The position numbers were made by a program, and so were the translations under genes. Source: JASHPR01 sp963778075 (GTDB taxonomy: Bacteria > Actinomycetota > Actinomycetes > Streptosporangiales > Streptosporangiaceae). Taken from it: a stretch of 64,000 bases of DNA. Within the stretch, counting starts at the first letter, position 1, and each line of letters begins with the position of its first letter. Below, one piece after another: positions 34,092 through 43,260 of the stretch. The DNA lies in contig CAVZTJ010000016.1 of the NCBI GenBank assembly GCA_963778075.1, forward strand, positions 1 to 64,000, given 5' to 3'. Below the pieces are notes generated by a model that worked only from the letters and a program-made list of their open reading frames with translations, had not been told where the DNA came from and did no database searches.

Positions 34092-34298
34092 CTAGAGGGA
34101 ATCCCAGTGCGGCGGACGCTCACGATGGAGGCGCTCGTCATCCTCCGGCTCGGGCTGCTCGCCCCAGCCGACATCGGTGTCTTCCTGGCTCTGGGCCGGC
34201 AGCACGGGCACATCACTGCGATCTGAGCGGCCGACGTCAGGCGATCGGCTCGAAGCCTTATCATCCGGCACGACGGTCATCACCTTCTCGAAGATCAT
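34092..34298 (-). CDS. Small acidic hydrophilic protein
   Basis: A 68-residue protein with no hydrophobic core: VVPDDKASSRSPDVGRSDRS in the middle and the distinctive end GWGEQPEPEDDERLHRERPP followed by HWDSL. Short actinomycete proteins ending in RPPHW-D are familiar, always uncharacterised and predicted to be disordered. An alternative start ATG lies at 34280. It is convergent with the TetR gene, 43 bases apart. Conservation of the tail is the main support. Confidence 0.6.
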   Translation of the reverse strand: MIFEKVMTVVPDDKASSRSPDVGRSDRSDVPVLPAQSQEDTDVGWGEQPEPEDDERLHRERPPHWDSL

Positions 34299-34376
34299 CT
34301 ACAGTCGACGCGATGGTACCTCTGCTCGCAACTGGACCGCCGAGTTCCTTATCCCCGATTTAGCGCCCGCCAGGCA

Positions 34377-35652
34377 TTACCAGGCGATGGCCTCAAAGCC
34401 CGTGACCCCAGGCAATGGGGTGAACGTATTGCCGTTCATCACGCCGACGCGGCCTCCGCCGCTCGTCTCGCTGGTCCCGATCGCGATCTTGCCCGTCGAG
34501 TTGACCCAGTACAGGGAGATGCCGAGGGGTGCCTTGCCCCTGAAATGGACGAGGCCGGCGACGTGATTCATCTTCCCGGTCCGCGTCGAGTACCGGGCGA
34601 ATCCCATCGTCGTGGTTTTCCGGATGCTCGTTGAGTAACCACAGACGATCGTGGAGCCGTCCATCGAGATCATCGCATCCGTTATGCACGACACGAAGTA
34701 ATAGGGTGGCGCGGCGTTTCTGAGGCTGCCGACCAGATCCCGGAGGTTTCGCACGGTGGCGGCGAGTGGGCTGTCCGCCATCAGATCGGTTCCGCGGCGG
34801 CGGTGTCGAGCAGGCGCACGCCGACGCCAGCCTGGTTCTCGACACTGAACGCGAGCGTGCGGGAGTCCGCCGTCCACGAGATGCTCTGGGCACCGTCGAC
34901 ACCAGACCCGGTGAAGCCGTAGGAAGCATCCGCGTTGGTCACCCCGCTCGTGGTCCAGGACCGGGACGCACCCGTCGCCAGCGTGTAGGTCATGATTTCC
35001 ATGAACCGCGCCGTGGGAAAGCCGCCGGAGTCCACGTCGACGGCGAGCTTGCTGCCGTCGGGGGACAAGGCGAGGCCCGACACCACGGTGCCGCTAGGGA
35101 TCGCCGGTACGGCGAGCCGGGTGAGAGACTCCTCGGCTCCGGACGCGGTGAGCCGTAGCAGGTAGAACGCCGGCTGGCCCACCCATGTCCCCGAGCTCCT
35201 GATCGACCGCTGCTCGTCAAGGACGAACGTCCGGCCGTCGGCGGCCCCGGCAACGCCGACGACCGGCGTCCTCGCAGTGAGCCTGGCGAGCGTGGCCCCG
35301 GTCCAGGTTCTCCGGACGACCGTCAGCGATGAGTTCGCGACCGCCACGTAATACGGCGGGACATCGGCGTACGAGCCGCCCGGCGCTCCACGGGCAGGCG
35401 CAGCGGAAGCGCTGGGCCGGGGTGTTGCGGACTTGACGAGGAACGAACGCGCGGTACAGCGCCCCCGGCGAGGATGATGATCGCCGCGGCGGCGGCCAGC
35501 GGCGCGACCCAGGCCGGCCGGGTCCGGTTCCCGGGCCTGGGTCGTCTGCCGCCGGGTGATTCGTCCAGCCGAAGCGGCGGCACCGTGTCCTTCTTGATCA
35601 CGGCGGCGGCGCCACGGGTCGCGGCGCGGACCTGGTCCGCTGGGACGTTCAT
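34377..35652 (-). pseudogene. Membrane-anchored beta-propeller partner of sigma factor, frameshifted
   Basis: ATG 35652 overlaps the sigma-factor stop as ATGA, so it is translationally coupled. The first frame gives a short cytoplasmic part and one membrane helix (WVAPLAAAAAIIILAGGAV, about residues 47-65). Near 35440 the frame must change to read SFLVKSATPRPSASAAP and on through WD40/PD40-like repeats (VSGLALSPDGSKLAVDVDS, SISWTADSRTLAFSVENQ). It must change again near 34790 to reach DLMADSPLAATVRNLRD, MISMDGSTIVCGYSTSI and the stop at 34377. Joined, it is a one-pass protein with a large extracytoplasmic propeller, the usual layout of SigE-family partners. Both breaks could be sequencing indels. 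Confidence 0.7.
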
Positions 35653-36170
35653 GAGTACTCCTGCATGCGCTGTCCGAGCGCCGCGAGCGCGCGGGACGTG
35701 GCGGACTTGACGGTGCCGCGCCGGATGCCCATCGACTGGGCGGTCTCCTCCTCGCTCAGGTCGAGGTAGTAGCGGAGCACCAGCGCCTCGCGCTGCCGGG
35801 GCGGCAGCGCCTGGATGCCGCGGAGCAGATGCCGGTATTGCTCGCTGACGAGCGCGGTCGCCTCGGCAGATTCCCACGGCAATTCGCTGGCGATACGGGC
35901 GGCACGGTCGTCCCGGCGGGCGCTGGAGCGCAGGACCATCCGGCAGCCGTTCAGCACGCTCGCCCGCAGGTACCCAGGGGCGCTGGCGGTGTCGCGCAAC
36001 TTACCCCACCGCTGGTACAGCCCGAGGAACGCTTCCTGGACGACATCCTCAGCCGCCGGACGGTCGCCGAGCATGACGTAGGCAAGGCGGATAAGGCTCA
36101 GCGCATGCGTCTCGTACAGCGCGGTCACTTCCCGGCCGGGTGCCTGCGTGGTCACGACTCCCACATGCAA
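35649..36170 (-). CDS. SigE-family ECF RNA polymerase sigma factor
   Basis: A 173-residue sigma factor of the SigE group. Region 2 is ALYETHALSLIRLAYVMLGD and RPAAEDVVQEAFLGLYQRW (the DxVQEAF motif); region 4 is ALPPRQREALVLRYYLDLSE and GIRRGTVKSATSRALAAL, the HTH that contacts the -35 element. The start is TTG 36170 or the GTG two codons later. The gene is directly coupled to the membrane propeller gene, so extracytoplasmic signals probably reach it through that partner. A second such module exists at 47.7 kb. Confidence 0.92.
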   Translation of the reverse strand: MHVGVVTTQAPGREVTALYETHALSLIRLAYVMLGDRPAAEDVVQEAFLGLYQRWGKLRDTASAPGYLRASVLNGCRMVLRSSARRDDRAARIASELPWESAEATALVSEQYRHLLRGIQALPPRQREALVLRYYLDLSEEETAQSMGIRRGTVKSATSRALAALGQRMQEYS

Positions 36171-36266
36171 TAGATGCGCGCGACGGCCGAAGGTTGCCTG
36201 TCATTCCGGAGTTTTTCTCCCGACCCCATCTGCGAGCATGTGACGATCTTGCGGCCGGTAAATGCG

Positions 36267-36296
36267 TTGCCGCATCTCGGCGTGCAGTCCTACAGT
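36267..36296 (+). promoter_or_regulatory. Promoter of the leader-peptide unit
   Basis: TTGCCG at 36267-36272 and TACAGT at 36291-36296, spaced by 18 bases, give a good actinobacterial sigma-70-type promoter. Transcription would start near 36303, about 45 bases before the small reading frame. Predicted from sequence only. Confidence 0.55.
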
Positions 36297-36347
36297 GGGC
36301 GCGCCGCGGCAAGATACGTCCTCTGCATCAGGAAGGAGGTGCCCGCG

Positions 36348-36389
36348 ATGTTCACTAATCGTCAGACGCCTCCAAGGGTTGTCTTCTAG
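36348..36389 (+). CDS. 13-residue leader peptide (MFTNRQTPPRVVF)
   Basis: A very short frame, ATG 36348 to TAG 36389, preceded by AAGGAGGT, the strongest ribosome-binding site in the window, 7 bases upstream. It contains PPR, and consecutive prolines slow ribosomes. A strong terminator hairpin begins 21 bases after the stop. Promoter, ribosome site, tiny peptide and terminator together are the layout of a translational attenuator. No plus-strand gene follows: the next genes are on the minus strand. It could be an orphan leader left after a rearrangement or a free-standing regulatory RNA/peptide. I do not recognise the peptide. Confidence 0.6.
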   Translation: MFTNRQTPPRVVF

Positions 36390-36410
36390 CAATCCTGGAG
36401 ACGCACTGCG

Positions 36411-36461
36411 GGCGCCCTCAGGAATCCGGCGACGGCCGGGCCTGAGGGCGCCTTCTATTTT
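36411..36461 (+). terminator. Strong intrinsic terminator / attenuator hairpin
   Basis: GGCGCCCTCAGG (36411-36422) pairs perfectly with CCTGAGGGCGCC (36441-36452). The loop holds a second stem, CCGGC-GACG-GCCGG. TTCTATTTT follows at 36453-36461. The T-rich side shows it works on the plus strand, for the leader-peptide transcript, and not for the minus-strand hydrolase. Confidence 0.8.
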
Positions 36462-36489
36462 GCGCTGGATCGCGTGGTGAGGTCAGCCG

Positions 36490-37319
36490 TCAGGCTTGCA
36501 GCCAGGCGAGCAGGTCGGCGTTGATCGACGTCGGCCTGGGTGGTGGGCATGCCGTGCGGGAAGCCCGTGGTAGGTCTTCAGCGTCCCGTTCTGGACCAGC
36601 TTGGCCGACAGCGGCCCGGAGTCGGCGTAGGGAACGATCTGGTCGTCGTCGCCGTGCATGACCAGCACCGGCACGGAGATCTTCTTCAGGTCCTCGGTGA
36701 AGTCGGTCTGCGAGAACGCGACGATGCCGTCGTAGTGGGCCTTGGCGCCGCCCATCATGCCCTGCCGCCACCAGTTCTCGATGATCGCCTCCGACGGCTC
36801 GGCGCCGGGCCGGTTGAAGCCGTAGAACGGCCCGGCGGCAGGTCGCGGTAGAAGCGCGGCGCGGTTGGTTGCGACCTGGGCCTGGAGGCCGTCGAAGACT
36901 CTCTTGGGCAGGCCGCCGGGGTTGGCGTCGGTCTTGCACCATCAGCGGCGGCACGGCGCTGATCAGCACCGCCTTGGCCACCCGGCTCCTCGCCGTGCCG
37001 GGCGATGTAGTGGGCGACCTCGCCGCCGCCGGTCGAGTGGCCGACGTGGATGGCGTCGTGCAGGTCGAGGTGCGCGGTCACCGCGGCGAGGTCGTCGGCG
37101 TAGTGGTCCATGTCGTGGCCGTCGCCGGTCTGGGTGGAGCGGCCGTGGCCGCGCCGGTCGTGGGCGATGACGCGGTAGCCGTGCTGCAGGAAGAACATCA
37201 TCTGCGGTGTCCCAGTCATCGGCCGACAGCGGCCAGCCGTGGCTGAACACGATCGGCTGGCCCGAGCCCCAGTCCTTGTAGAAGATCTCCGTGCCGTCGG
37301 TGGTGGTGATCGTGCCCAT
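36490..37319 (-). pseudogene. Alpha/beta hydrolase (haloperoxidase-like), several frame breaks
   Basis: Joined across frames this is a complete hydrolase: MGTITTTDGTEIFYKDWGSG from ATG 37319, VFSHGWPLSADDWDT (oxyanion region), HGYRVIAHDRRGHGRSTQTG, the nucleophile elbow IHVGHSTGGGEVAHY, VLVMHGDDDQIVPY with the acid, and ADLLAWLQA at 36490. Frame breaks fall near 37200, 37000, 36940, 36850 and 36550. The protein between breaks is near-perfect, and single-base changes restore it (for example an extra base in GAGCCGGGTGG). This looks more like sequencing indels than decay. The family hydrolyses esters or, in vitro, peroxidises halides. Natural role unknown. Confidence 0.75.
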
Positions 37320-37530
37320 GGATGCTCCTTACTCGATGGTGCGGCGGGCCGTCGACGTCGGTGGTCGCGCCGGCGGCATGCAGGCATGTGGCGGGAACCG
37401 CTACGCCACGGATCTGCGAGCCTGAGGTGTGATTCCCCGCGCGGCCCGGCCCTATCGCTAAATGAAAGGGATCCGGCTGGACGAACTCACCAGCAGGTTG
37501 GTCAGATCACGTAGATCCCTAAGACGTCGG

Positions 37531-38270
37531 CTATTCGCCGGTAAATCGGAATTCTGCCTGCCATGGACCGTCCAGGTGGACGACGTCCAGTAGCGTTCGG
37601 CGATGCGGTCCGGGTCAAAGGAAGTACCTGCAGCTATCTGCCTGCGATGGTCAGCGTGGCCACACGGATGCCGTCCGGTTCCAGGTCAGCGCCGAGCATT
37701 GTGGCGGCCGACCGGAGAGCCGCCTTGCCAGGGAAACGGTCGCAAGGGCCGGAATGGGGTGGTCGGCGAACCCGCCCCCGGTGACGAGGATGGTCCCGAA
37801 GCCCGCGGCCCGCATGGCCGGGGCGGCCACCTGGGCGACGACGATGGCGCTGATGACATCGACTGAATACGCCGTCTGGAGGTGGGCGACACTCGAGGTC
37901 AGCAGCCGGTCGGGAGCTCCCACGACGGCGTTGTAGACGATGACGCCCGGTGCGCCATGTCCGCGGTAGAGCTCCCCCACTCGGGCGCCCAGGTCATCGG
38001 GATCGCTGGCATCGGCCGCGATGGTGCTGATCTTGGCGCCGGTGTCGGCCAGGCTGCCGCCATGTCGCTGAGACCGTCCGGGCTGCGCGCCAGCAGGGTT
38101 AGCCGGTAGCCGCCCACGGCGAAGCGACGCGCCACCGCCGTTCCAAGCCCAGGCCCCGCGCCGACCAGCAGAAGGTGGCGGGCATCGACCGAGCCGGGGC
38201 CCGCGGCCTCGGCAGGGTCAGCAATCGTGCTTTCCCGGTTGTCATGGTCGCCTATTCGCTCGTCAGGCAT
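37531..38270 (-). pseudogene. Short-chain dehydrogenase/reductase, frame breaks
   Basis: ATG 38270 leads into ARHLLLVGAGPGLGTAVARR, the cofactor loop of an SDR (GAGPGLG). A break near 38060 and another near 37730 separate this from VIVYNAVVGAPDRLLTSSVA, AMRAAGFGTILVTGGGFADH and the tail. The proper end, PWQAEFRFTGE with a stop at 37531, lies in a third frame. A tyrosine/lysine pair of the classical active site is not in the readable part; many members of this NmrA/atypical SDR type lack it. Whether indels or decay cannot be told. The gene lies directly left of the IS110 element. Confidence 0.6.
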
Positions 38271-38473
38271 AGGTGCCGTTCCTAATGAGTCTCAGGGAGC
38301 CCGCCGTCTGGCAGACTCCGGGTGTGGTGGCCGCCGGCAGGTGAGCACTTGTCTTCCCGGGCTTTGAGCCCTGACGAAAGACCGTGCCCCTGCCGGTGAC
38401 CGGGAGAGTTGATCGCTGCTGGGATGTCGTGCCCGCCGGATGGGGTGAGCACAGTTTCATTAGGTCGCTGATG

Positions 38474-38521
38474 GTTCTCCCGCAGGCTGCTGCCGGTTTT
38501 CGGCATCTTGGACGGGAGAAC
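38474..38521 (+). ncRNA. Nested stem-loop before IS110 transposase (candidate bridge RNA part)
   Basis: GTTCTCCCG (38474-38482) pairs perfectly with CGGGAGAAC (38513-38521), and inside it TGCCG-GTTTT-CGGCA (38491-38505) forms a second stem. It ends 2 bases before the transposase ATG. A further hairpin GGGCT-TTG-AGCCC lies upstream near 38363. IS110 elements of the same layout encode a bridge RNA in this non-coding end, so these structures may belong to it. The assignment is inference. Confidence 0.45.
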
Positions 38522-38523
38522 GG

Positions 38524-39763
38524 ATGCGGTTGTTCGTGGGCGATGACTGGGCTGAGGATCATCACGACGTGGAGGTGATGAGCGAGGCCGGGAAGGTGCT
38601 GGCGAAGAAGCGGCTGCCCGAGGGAGTGGCCGGGATGGCCGCGGCTGCACGAGATGATCGGGGGGCACCTGGGCGAGGACGCGGACGAGGCGGAGGTGGT
38701 GGTCGGGATCGAGACCGACCGCGGCCCGTGGGTCGTGGCGCTGGTCGCGGCCGGGTACACGGTGTTCGGGGTGAACCCGCTGCAGGCGTCGCGGTACCGG
38801 GAGCGGCACGGCGTGTCCGGGGCCAAGAGCGACTGCCGGCGACGCGCACATGCTCGCCGACATGGTGCGCACGGACTCCCACCAGCTGCGGGCGGTGGCG
38901 GGCGACAGCGCGGAGGCGGAGGGCATCAAGGTGCTGGCCCGCACCCACAAGACGCTGATCTGGGAGCGGACCCGGCAGGTGCAGCGGCTGCGGCACCAGC
39001 TGCTGGAGTACTTCCCCGCCGCGCTGGAGGCCTTCGACGACCTGGACGCTGCCGACACCCTGGAGCTGCTGGGCAAGGCCCCGAGCCCGGCCCGGGCCGC
39101 GAGGCTGACCCGCGCGCAGGTCAGCGCCGCCCTCAAGCGCGCCGGCCGCCGGAACATCACGGACAGGGCGACGGCGATCCTGGCGGCGCTGCGCGGCGAG
39201 CAGCTGGGCCAGCCCGCGGCCGTCACGGCCGCCTACGCCGTCACCGTGCGGTCCCTGATCGCGGTGATCACCGCCCTGAACGACGCAGGTCAAGACCCTG
39301 CAAGGGCAGGTGGAGGCGGATTTTGGCCGGCACCCGGACGCTGAGATCTACCGGTCCCAGCCCGGCATGGGCGCGGTCCTCGGCGCCCGGGTGCTCGGCG
39401 AGTTCGGCGACGACCCGCACCGCTACGCCGACGGCAAGGCCCGCAGGAACTACGCCGCCACCAGCCCGCATCACCCGCGCGTCCGGTAAGAAGAAGGTCG
39501 TCGCCGCCCGGTTCATCCACAACGACCGCCTGGTCGACGCGCTCAACGCCCAGGCATTCGCGGCCCTGAGGGCATCGCCCGGCGCCCGCGCCCTCTACGA
39601 CGAGCTCCGCGCCCGCGGCATCGAGCACAACGACGCCCTCCGCCGGCTGGCCAACCGGCTCGTCGGCATCCTGCACGGATGCCTCAAGACCCGCACCCTC
39701 TACGACGAGGCAACCGCCTGGTCCCACCGGCAAAACCTCCCTCAATCTTCCGTAGCGGCTTGA
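38524..39763 (+). pseudogene. IS110-family transposase, several frame breaks
   Basis: ATG 38524 begins MRLFVGDDWAEDHHDVEVMS, the RuvC-like N-terminus with its first acidic residue. Breaks near 38640, 38840, 39290 and 39470 separate the following conserved parts: VVVGIETDRGPWVVALVAAG, ARTHKTLIWERTRQVQRLRH, YRSQPGMGAVLGARVLGEFG (the Tnp_20 domain with its serine region) and FIHNDRLVDALNAQAFAALR, then LVGILHGCLKTRTLYDEATA to TGA 39763. All of the roughly 400-residue enzyme is represented in order. Because nothing is missing except the frame, the copy may be intact in the real genome. Confidence 0.75.
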
Positions 39764-39842
39764 CATTTAAGCTCCTGGGATGTCTTTCGTGTCGATCGCC
39801 TCGGAGAGAGGCTCGGGTTGGTGGCTGTGTCGTTCCCGCCGG

Positions 39843-40376
39843 GTCCACTCCGGTGGTCACCCATGGCCGGGCGACGCGGACGATGTCGGCGTCTGAGGCG
39901 TCTGGTGAGCGCGTCGAGCTTCAGGAAGTGCCGGGCGATGGTGAGCCCGAGGATGCTGCTGACGATGAGCGCTGCCCGCAGGTCGGCGTCGTCACCGCCC
40001 ATGGCGCGGCTCAGGTTGGCGACCCGCTCGTTGAGGAACGCGCTCATCGAGGCGGCTGCCTCCGGTGCGGTCAGCATCGACCGGACGAGGGCCTTGGTCT
40101 CCGGGGGCAGGGCTGCAAGCCGGACGTCCAGCACGTCGTGCAGGTGTGCCTCGATCTCGCCGGGGCCGCTTCATCCAGCTGGATAGCAGACGCGAACAGA
40201 GCTGCCTTCGATCCGTAGTGCTGCATAACCAGGGACGGATCAACGTTCGCGCGGCGGGCGATGGCGCGGATGGTGGCGCCTTCGAGGCCATGCTCCCCGA
40301 ATTCCGCGCGCGCCGCGTCGAGGATGCGCTGCGCGGTCGCCGCCCGCTTGGCGGCTCTGCTTTTCGGTTCGCTCAC
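39843..40376 (-). pseudogene. TetR-family regulator, two frame breaks
   Basis: ATG 40376 opens a TetR protein: AQRILDAARAEFGEHGLEGA and RRANVDPSLVMQHYGSKAAL form the HTH. Near 40160 the frame shifts to LDVRLAALPPETKALVRSML and ASMSAFLNERVANLSRAMGG, then near 39915 to TDASDADIVRVARPWVTTG. The three together make a normal TetR of about 185 residues whose end runs toward the IS110 right flank. It is divergent from the amidohydrolase gene with a clear inverted repeat between them. Probably functional if the breaks are sequencing errors. Confidence 0.7.
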
Positions 40377-40391
40377 ATGCTCACTCTACCG

Positions 40392-40425
40392 TTGTTGAGT
40401 GAATCGTGTACTGTTGGCTCAACAA
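40392..40425. promoter_or_regulatory. Candidate TetR operator before amidohydrolase
   Basis: TTGTTGAG (40392-40399) and CTCAACAA (40418-40425) form a perfect inverted repeat with 18 bases between. TACTGT (40409-40414), a possible -10 box, lies inside it, so bound repressor would cover the promoter. It sits between the divergent TetR and amidohydrolase genes. Confidence 0.6.
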
Positions 40426-40513
40426 ACGATGAGTGAGACTGGGCTGATCCGACCCGGGCCTTCCCGGAAACGAGGAACCGCCCCGAAGACCCGAACTTAG
40501 GAAGGACATCAAG

Positions 40514-41497
40514 ATGAAGATCATCGCGATCGAAGAGCACTGGAACAGCGTCGGCATCCGTGACGCGCTCGACCGGCTGGCGGATGGGGCGCGCGACGAA
40601 AGTGTCGCCTTCAACACCATGGGCGACAACCAGGCCCGGCTCGAGGACATCGGCCAGCGCCGCATTGAGGCGATGGACGCCGCCGGGATCGACGTCTCGA
40701 TCCTGTCGGTCGTCACCCCCGCCACCCAGGCCCTCCCGGCCCGGGAGGCCGTCGCGCTGGCCAGGGACGCGAACGACGAGGCCACTGACGCCGTCCGCGC
40801 GCACCCGGCGCGCTTCCGCGCGTTCGCGACCCTGCCGACCAGCGACCCGCAGGCCGCCGCCGCGGAGCTCGAACGATGCGCCACCCGCCTGGGCCACGCC
40901 GGCGCCATGGTCCACGGGCGGACCGGCACCCGCCCGCTGGACGACCCCGCCTACGACGACCTGTTCGCCACCGCGGCCCGTTTGCATCAGCCGATCTTCA
41001 TTCATCCGCAGATCCCGTCGAACGAGCTGCGCGATGCCGCCTACCGCGGCCTGGATCCGCTGGTCGACCTCGGCCTGGCGACGTTCGGCTGGGGCTGGCA
41101 CATGGACACGGGCCTTTCCGCGCTGCGGCTGATCCTGCGTGGCACGTTCGACCGCCACCCCGATCTGCAGCTCGTGCTCGGTCACTGGGGCGAGATGCTG
41201 CTGTTCTGGATGGACCGGGCGGACAGCCTGTCCGGCATCGCCAAGCACCTCGAGCGCCGGGTGTCGGACTACATCAAGACGAACATCCACATCACCAGCA
41301 GCGGGATGCTGCAAGAGCGCCTGCTGCGCCACACCCTCGACTTCACCAGCGCGGACCGGGTGCTGTTCTCCACCGACTACCCGTTCCACCAGCCCGGCGC
41401 GGTGGCGGTCGAGCAGTTCTTCGACGCCATCCCCGACCCGGCGGATCGCACCAAGATCGCTTCCGGCAACGCGGAAGCCCTGTTCCATCTGACCTGA
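40514..41497 (+). CDS. Amidohydrolase-family 2 protein (ACMSD/resorcylate decarboxylase type)
   Basis: A 327-residue metal-dependent TIM-barrel enzyme. MKIIAIEEHWNSVGIRDALD carries the E-x-H start of the barrel; FATAARLHQPIFIHPQIP has the second metal histidine; LQLVLGHWGEMLLFWMDRAD the third; and RVLFSTDYPFHQPG the conserved aspartate near the end. This order fits the non-oxidative decarboxylase/hydrolase group that acts on aromatic acids such as resorcylate or on cyclic amides. ATG 40514 follows AGGAAGGA. The divergent TetR probably controls it. Unlike its neighbours the frame is unbroken. Aromatic substrate is inference. Confidence 0.9.
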   Translation: MKIIAIEEHWNSVGIRDALDRLADGARDESVAFNTMGDNQARLEDIGQRRIEAMDAAGIDVSILSVVTPATQALPAREAVALARDANDEATDAVRAHPARFRAFATLPTSDPQAAAAELERCATRLGHAGAMVHGRTGTRPLDDPAYDDLFATAARLHQPIFIHPQIPSNELRDAAYRGLDPLVDLGLATFGWGWHMDTGLSALRLILRGTFDRHPDLQLVLGHWGEMLLFWMDRADSLSGIAKHLERRVSDYIKTNIHITSSGMLQERLLRHTLDFTSADRVLFSTDYPFHQPGAVAVEQFFDAIPDPADRTKIASGNAEALFHLT

Positions 41498-41699
41498 CCA
41501 ACCCCAGTCCCGATTGATCGCGCCGGACTAGATGCGTCGGTGTGTGTGCCCTGGCACGCGATACCCCCGCACCCGGGCCGGTTACGGCTGGCTGGCTGTC
41601 GGCGGGCGGGAACTGGGCTGTGGATCGGGGGCCCCGGCGAGCGGGGTCCCGGCCACCGCGCAGTGCCGCTGAAGAGACGGCGGGAGCGCCTTGGCCTAC

Positions 41700-43137
41700 T
41701 GGCTGGGTATCCGCAGCGGGCTGGCTCAGCGCATCGTCACGGATCGTGGTCCAGGCGAGCAGCGCGGCCGCGAAAGACGCTGCGGCAGCGATGATCATCG
41801 CGACGGGGAAGCCGGCTGCCAGCTTGACGGGGTTCTCGAAGGCAGCGCCGGAAAGCCCCGCGGCGAGGGGAAGAGCCGCGACCGCGATCATCTGCCCGAG
41901 GCGGGAGAGCGCGTTGTTGACGGCGGAAGCGATCCCGGAGTGGCGCGCATCGACGCTCGCCAGCACGGTGGCGGTGATGGGGGTGATCAGCGCGGCGAGA
42001 CCGGCCCCGAATACGACCAGCGGGGGCAGCACCCGGCGAGGTAGGTGTCGCCGGGGTGGATCTGCGCCATCAGCAGCAGTCCCGCGCCGGTCAGGACGGC
42101 TCCGGCGGTCAGCGGGATCCGCGGGCCGATGCGCTGGGCGATCGCCCCCGATGGGCGGGAGAGGATCAGCAGCAGCGCGGTGATCGGCAGCGTCGCGGCA
42201 CCCGCCTGAAGGGCGGTATAGCCGAGGGTGATCTGGAGGAACGCGACGAACAGGAAGATCACGCCGCCGAGCGCCGCGTAGGCGACGAGCGCGAGCACGG
42301 TGGCGCTGGCGAACTGGCGGGAGCGAAACAATTCCAGCGGAAGCATCGGGTGGCTGCTGCGCCGCTCCACGGCGACAAAGGCGCCGGCGGCGGTCAGGCA
42401 GACGGCCGCCGAGATGATCACGGCCGGGGTCAGGCCGCCGGAGGCCTGGATCAGCGCGAAGCACAGGCCGGCGATGGCCAGCGTGGCAAGCGCGGCACCG
42501 CGCAGATCAAGGCGCCCGGCCCGCGTGGGGTCACGGGACTCCGGCAGTTTCATGAACGCGGCGACGATGACGAATGCCCCCAGCGGCAGGTTGATCAGGA
42601 AGACCGCGCGCCATGACAGCGCATCGGTCAGGTAGCCGCCGAGAGGGGGGCCGACTGCGCCCGCGACAGCGGTCAGGCCTGCCCACGCGCCGATCGCCCG
42701 GGTCCGGTCATCGGGATGAAAGACCGCGTCGATGATGGCAAGGCTGCCCGGGGTGAGCAGAGCCCCGCCAACACCCTGAACAAACCGGGCGGCGACGAGG
42801 AGCTGAATGGTCGGGGCGGCCGCGCACAGCGCGGAGGCGGCTACGAAGGCCGCCACTCCCACGATGAACATGCGACGCCGGCCTAGAGGTCGCTGAGCGA
42901 ACCGGCTGGCAGGACAAGCGCCGCCAGGGTGAGCACGTAACCGTTCAGCGTCCACTGCAGCCCCGCGACGCCCGCGCCGAGATCACGGCCGATCGCCGGC
43001 AACGCCACGTTGACAACCGTGGCTTCCAGCAGCACTATCGCCTCGCCCAGCACCGCCACCGCAAGCACCCACCGGCCCGCCGCCGAAGCGAGCCGCACCG
43101 AGCCGGGCCCGCCGCCCTCGTTCCCCACCCACGGCAC
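41700..43137 (-). pseudogene. MFS exporter, DHA2 type, two frame breaks
   Basis: ATG 43137 leads into helix 1 (WVLAVAVLGEAIVLLEATVV) and LQWTLNGYVLTLAALVLPAG. A break near 42890 falls exactly in motif A (GSLSD, then GRRRMFIVGVAAFVAASAL). The middle reads WAGLTAVAGAVGPPLGGYLT and so on to about 42035, where a second break leads to LPPLVVFGAGLAALITPITA and ARHSGIASAVNNALSRLGQM. The C-terminus after LLAWTTIRDDALSQPAADTQ has no clear stop and may contain a further break, so 41700 is approximate. Together it is a full DHA2 pump of about 470 residues, convergent with the amidohydrolase. Confidence 0.75.
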
Positions 43138-43260
43138 CCTTCCAGACGGCCCTCGCTTGCCTCAGTGTGTCTCCCTACGGCCTGACCCGCTCTGCAGGGC
43201 ATCACGCCCGCTTCTCCCCCTGCCTGCCCGCTGTCGGTGCGGAGGGCCGAACATGGAGGC

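Larger units (their letters stand above)
38300..39800 (+). mobile_element. IS110-family insertion element
   Basis: A transposase of the DEDD type with about 220 non-coding bases before it and a short 3' flank, the layout of IS110-group elements, which lack terminal inverted repeats. Ends cannot be fixed from sequence alone: the left end lies between the SDR start (38270) and the hairpin at 38474, and the right end lies shortly after 39763, close to the end of the TetR gene. Confidence 0.7.

Noticed and set aside
43167..43260. Longer N-terminus for the HIT-like protein
   Set aside because: The open frame upstream of GTG 43261 is Arg/Ser-rich and lacks a ribosome site.
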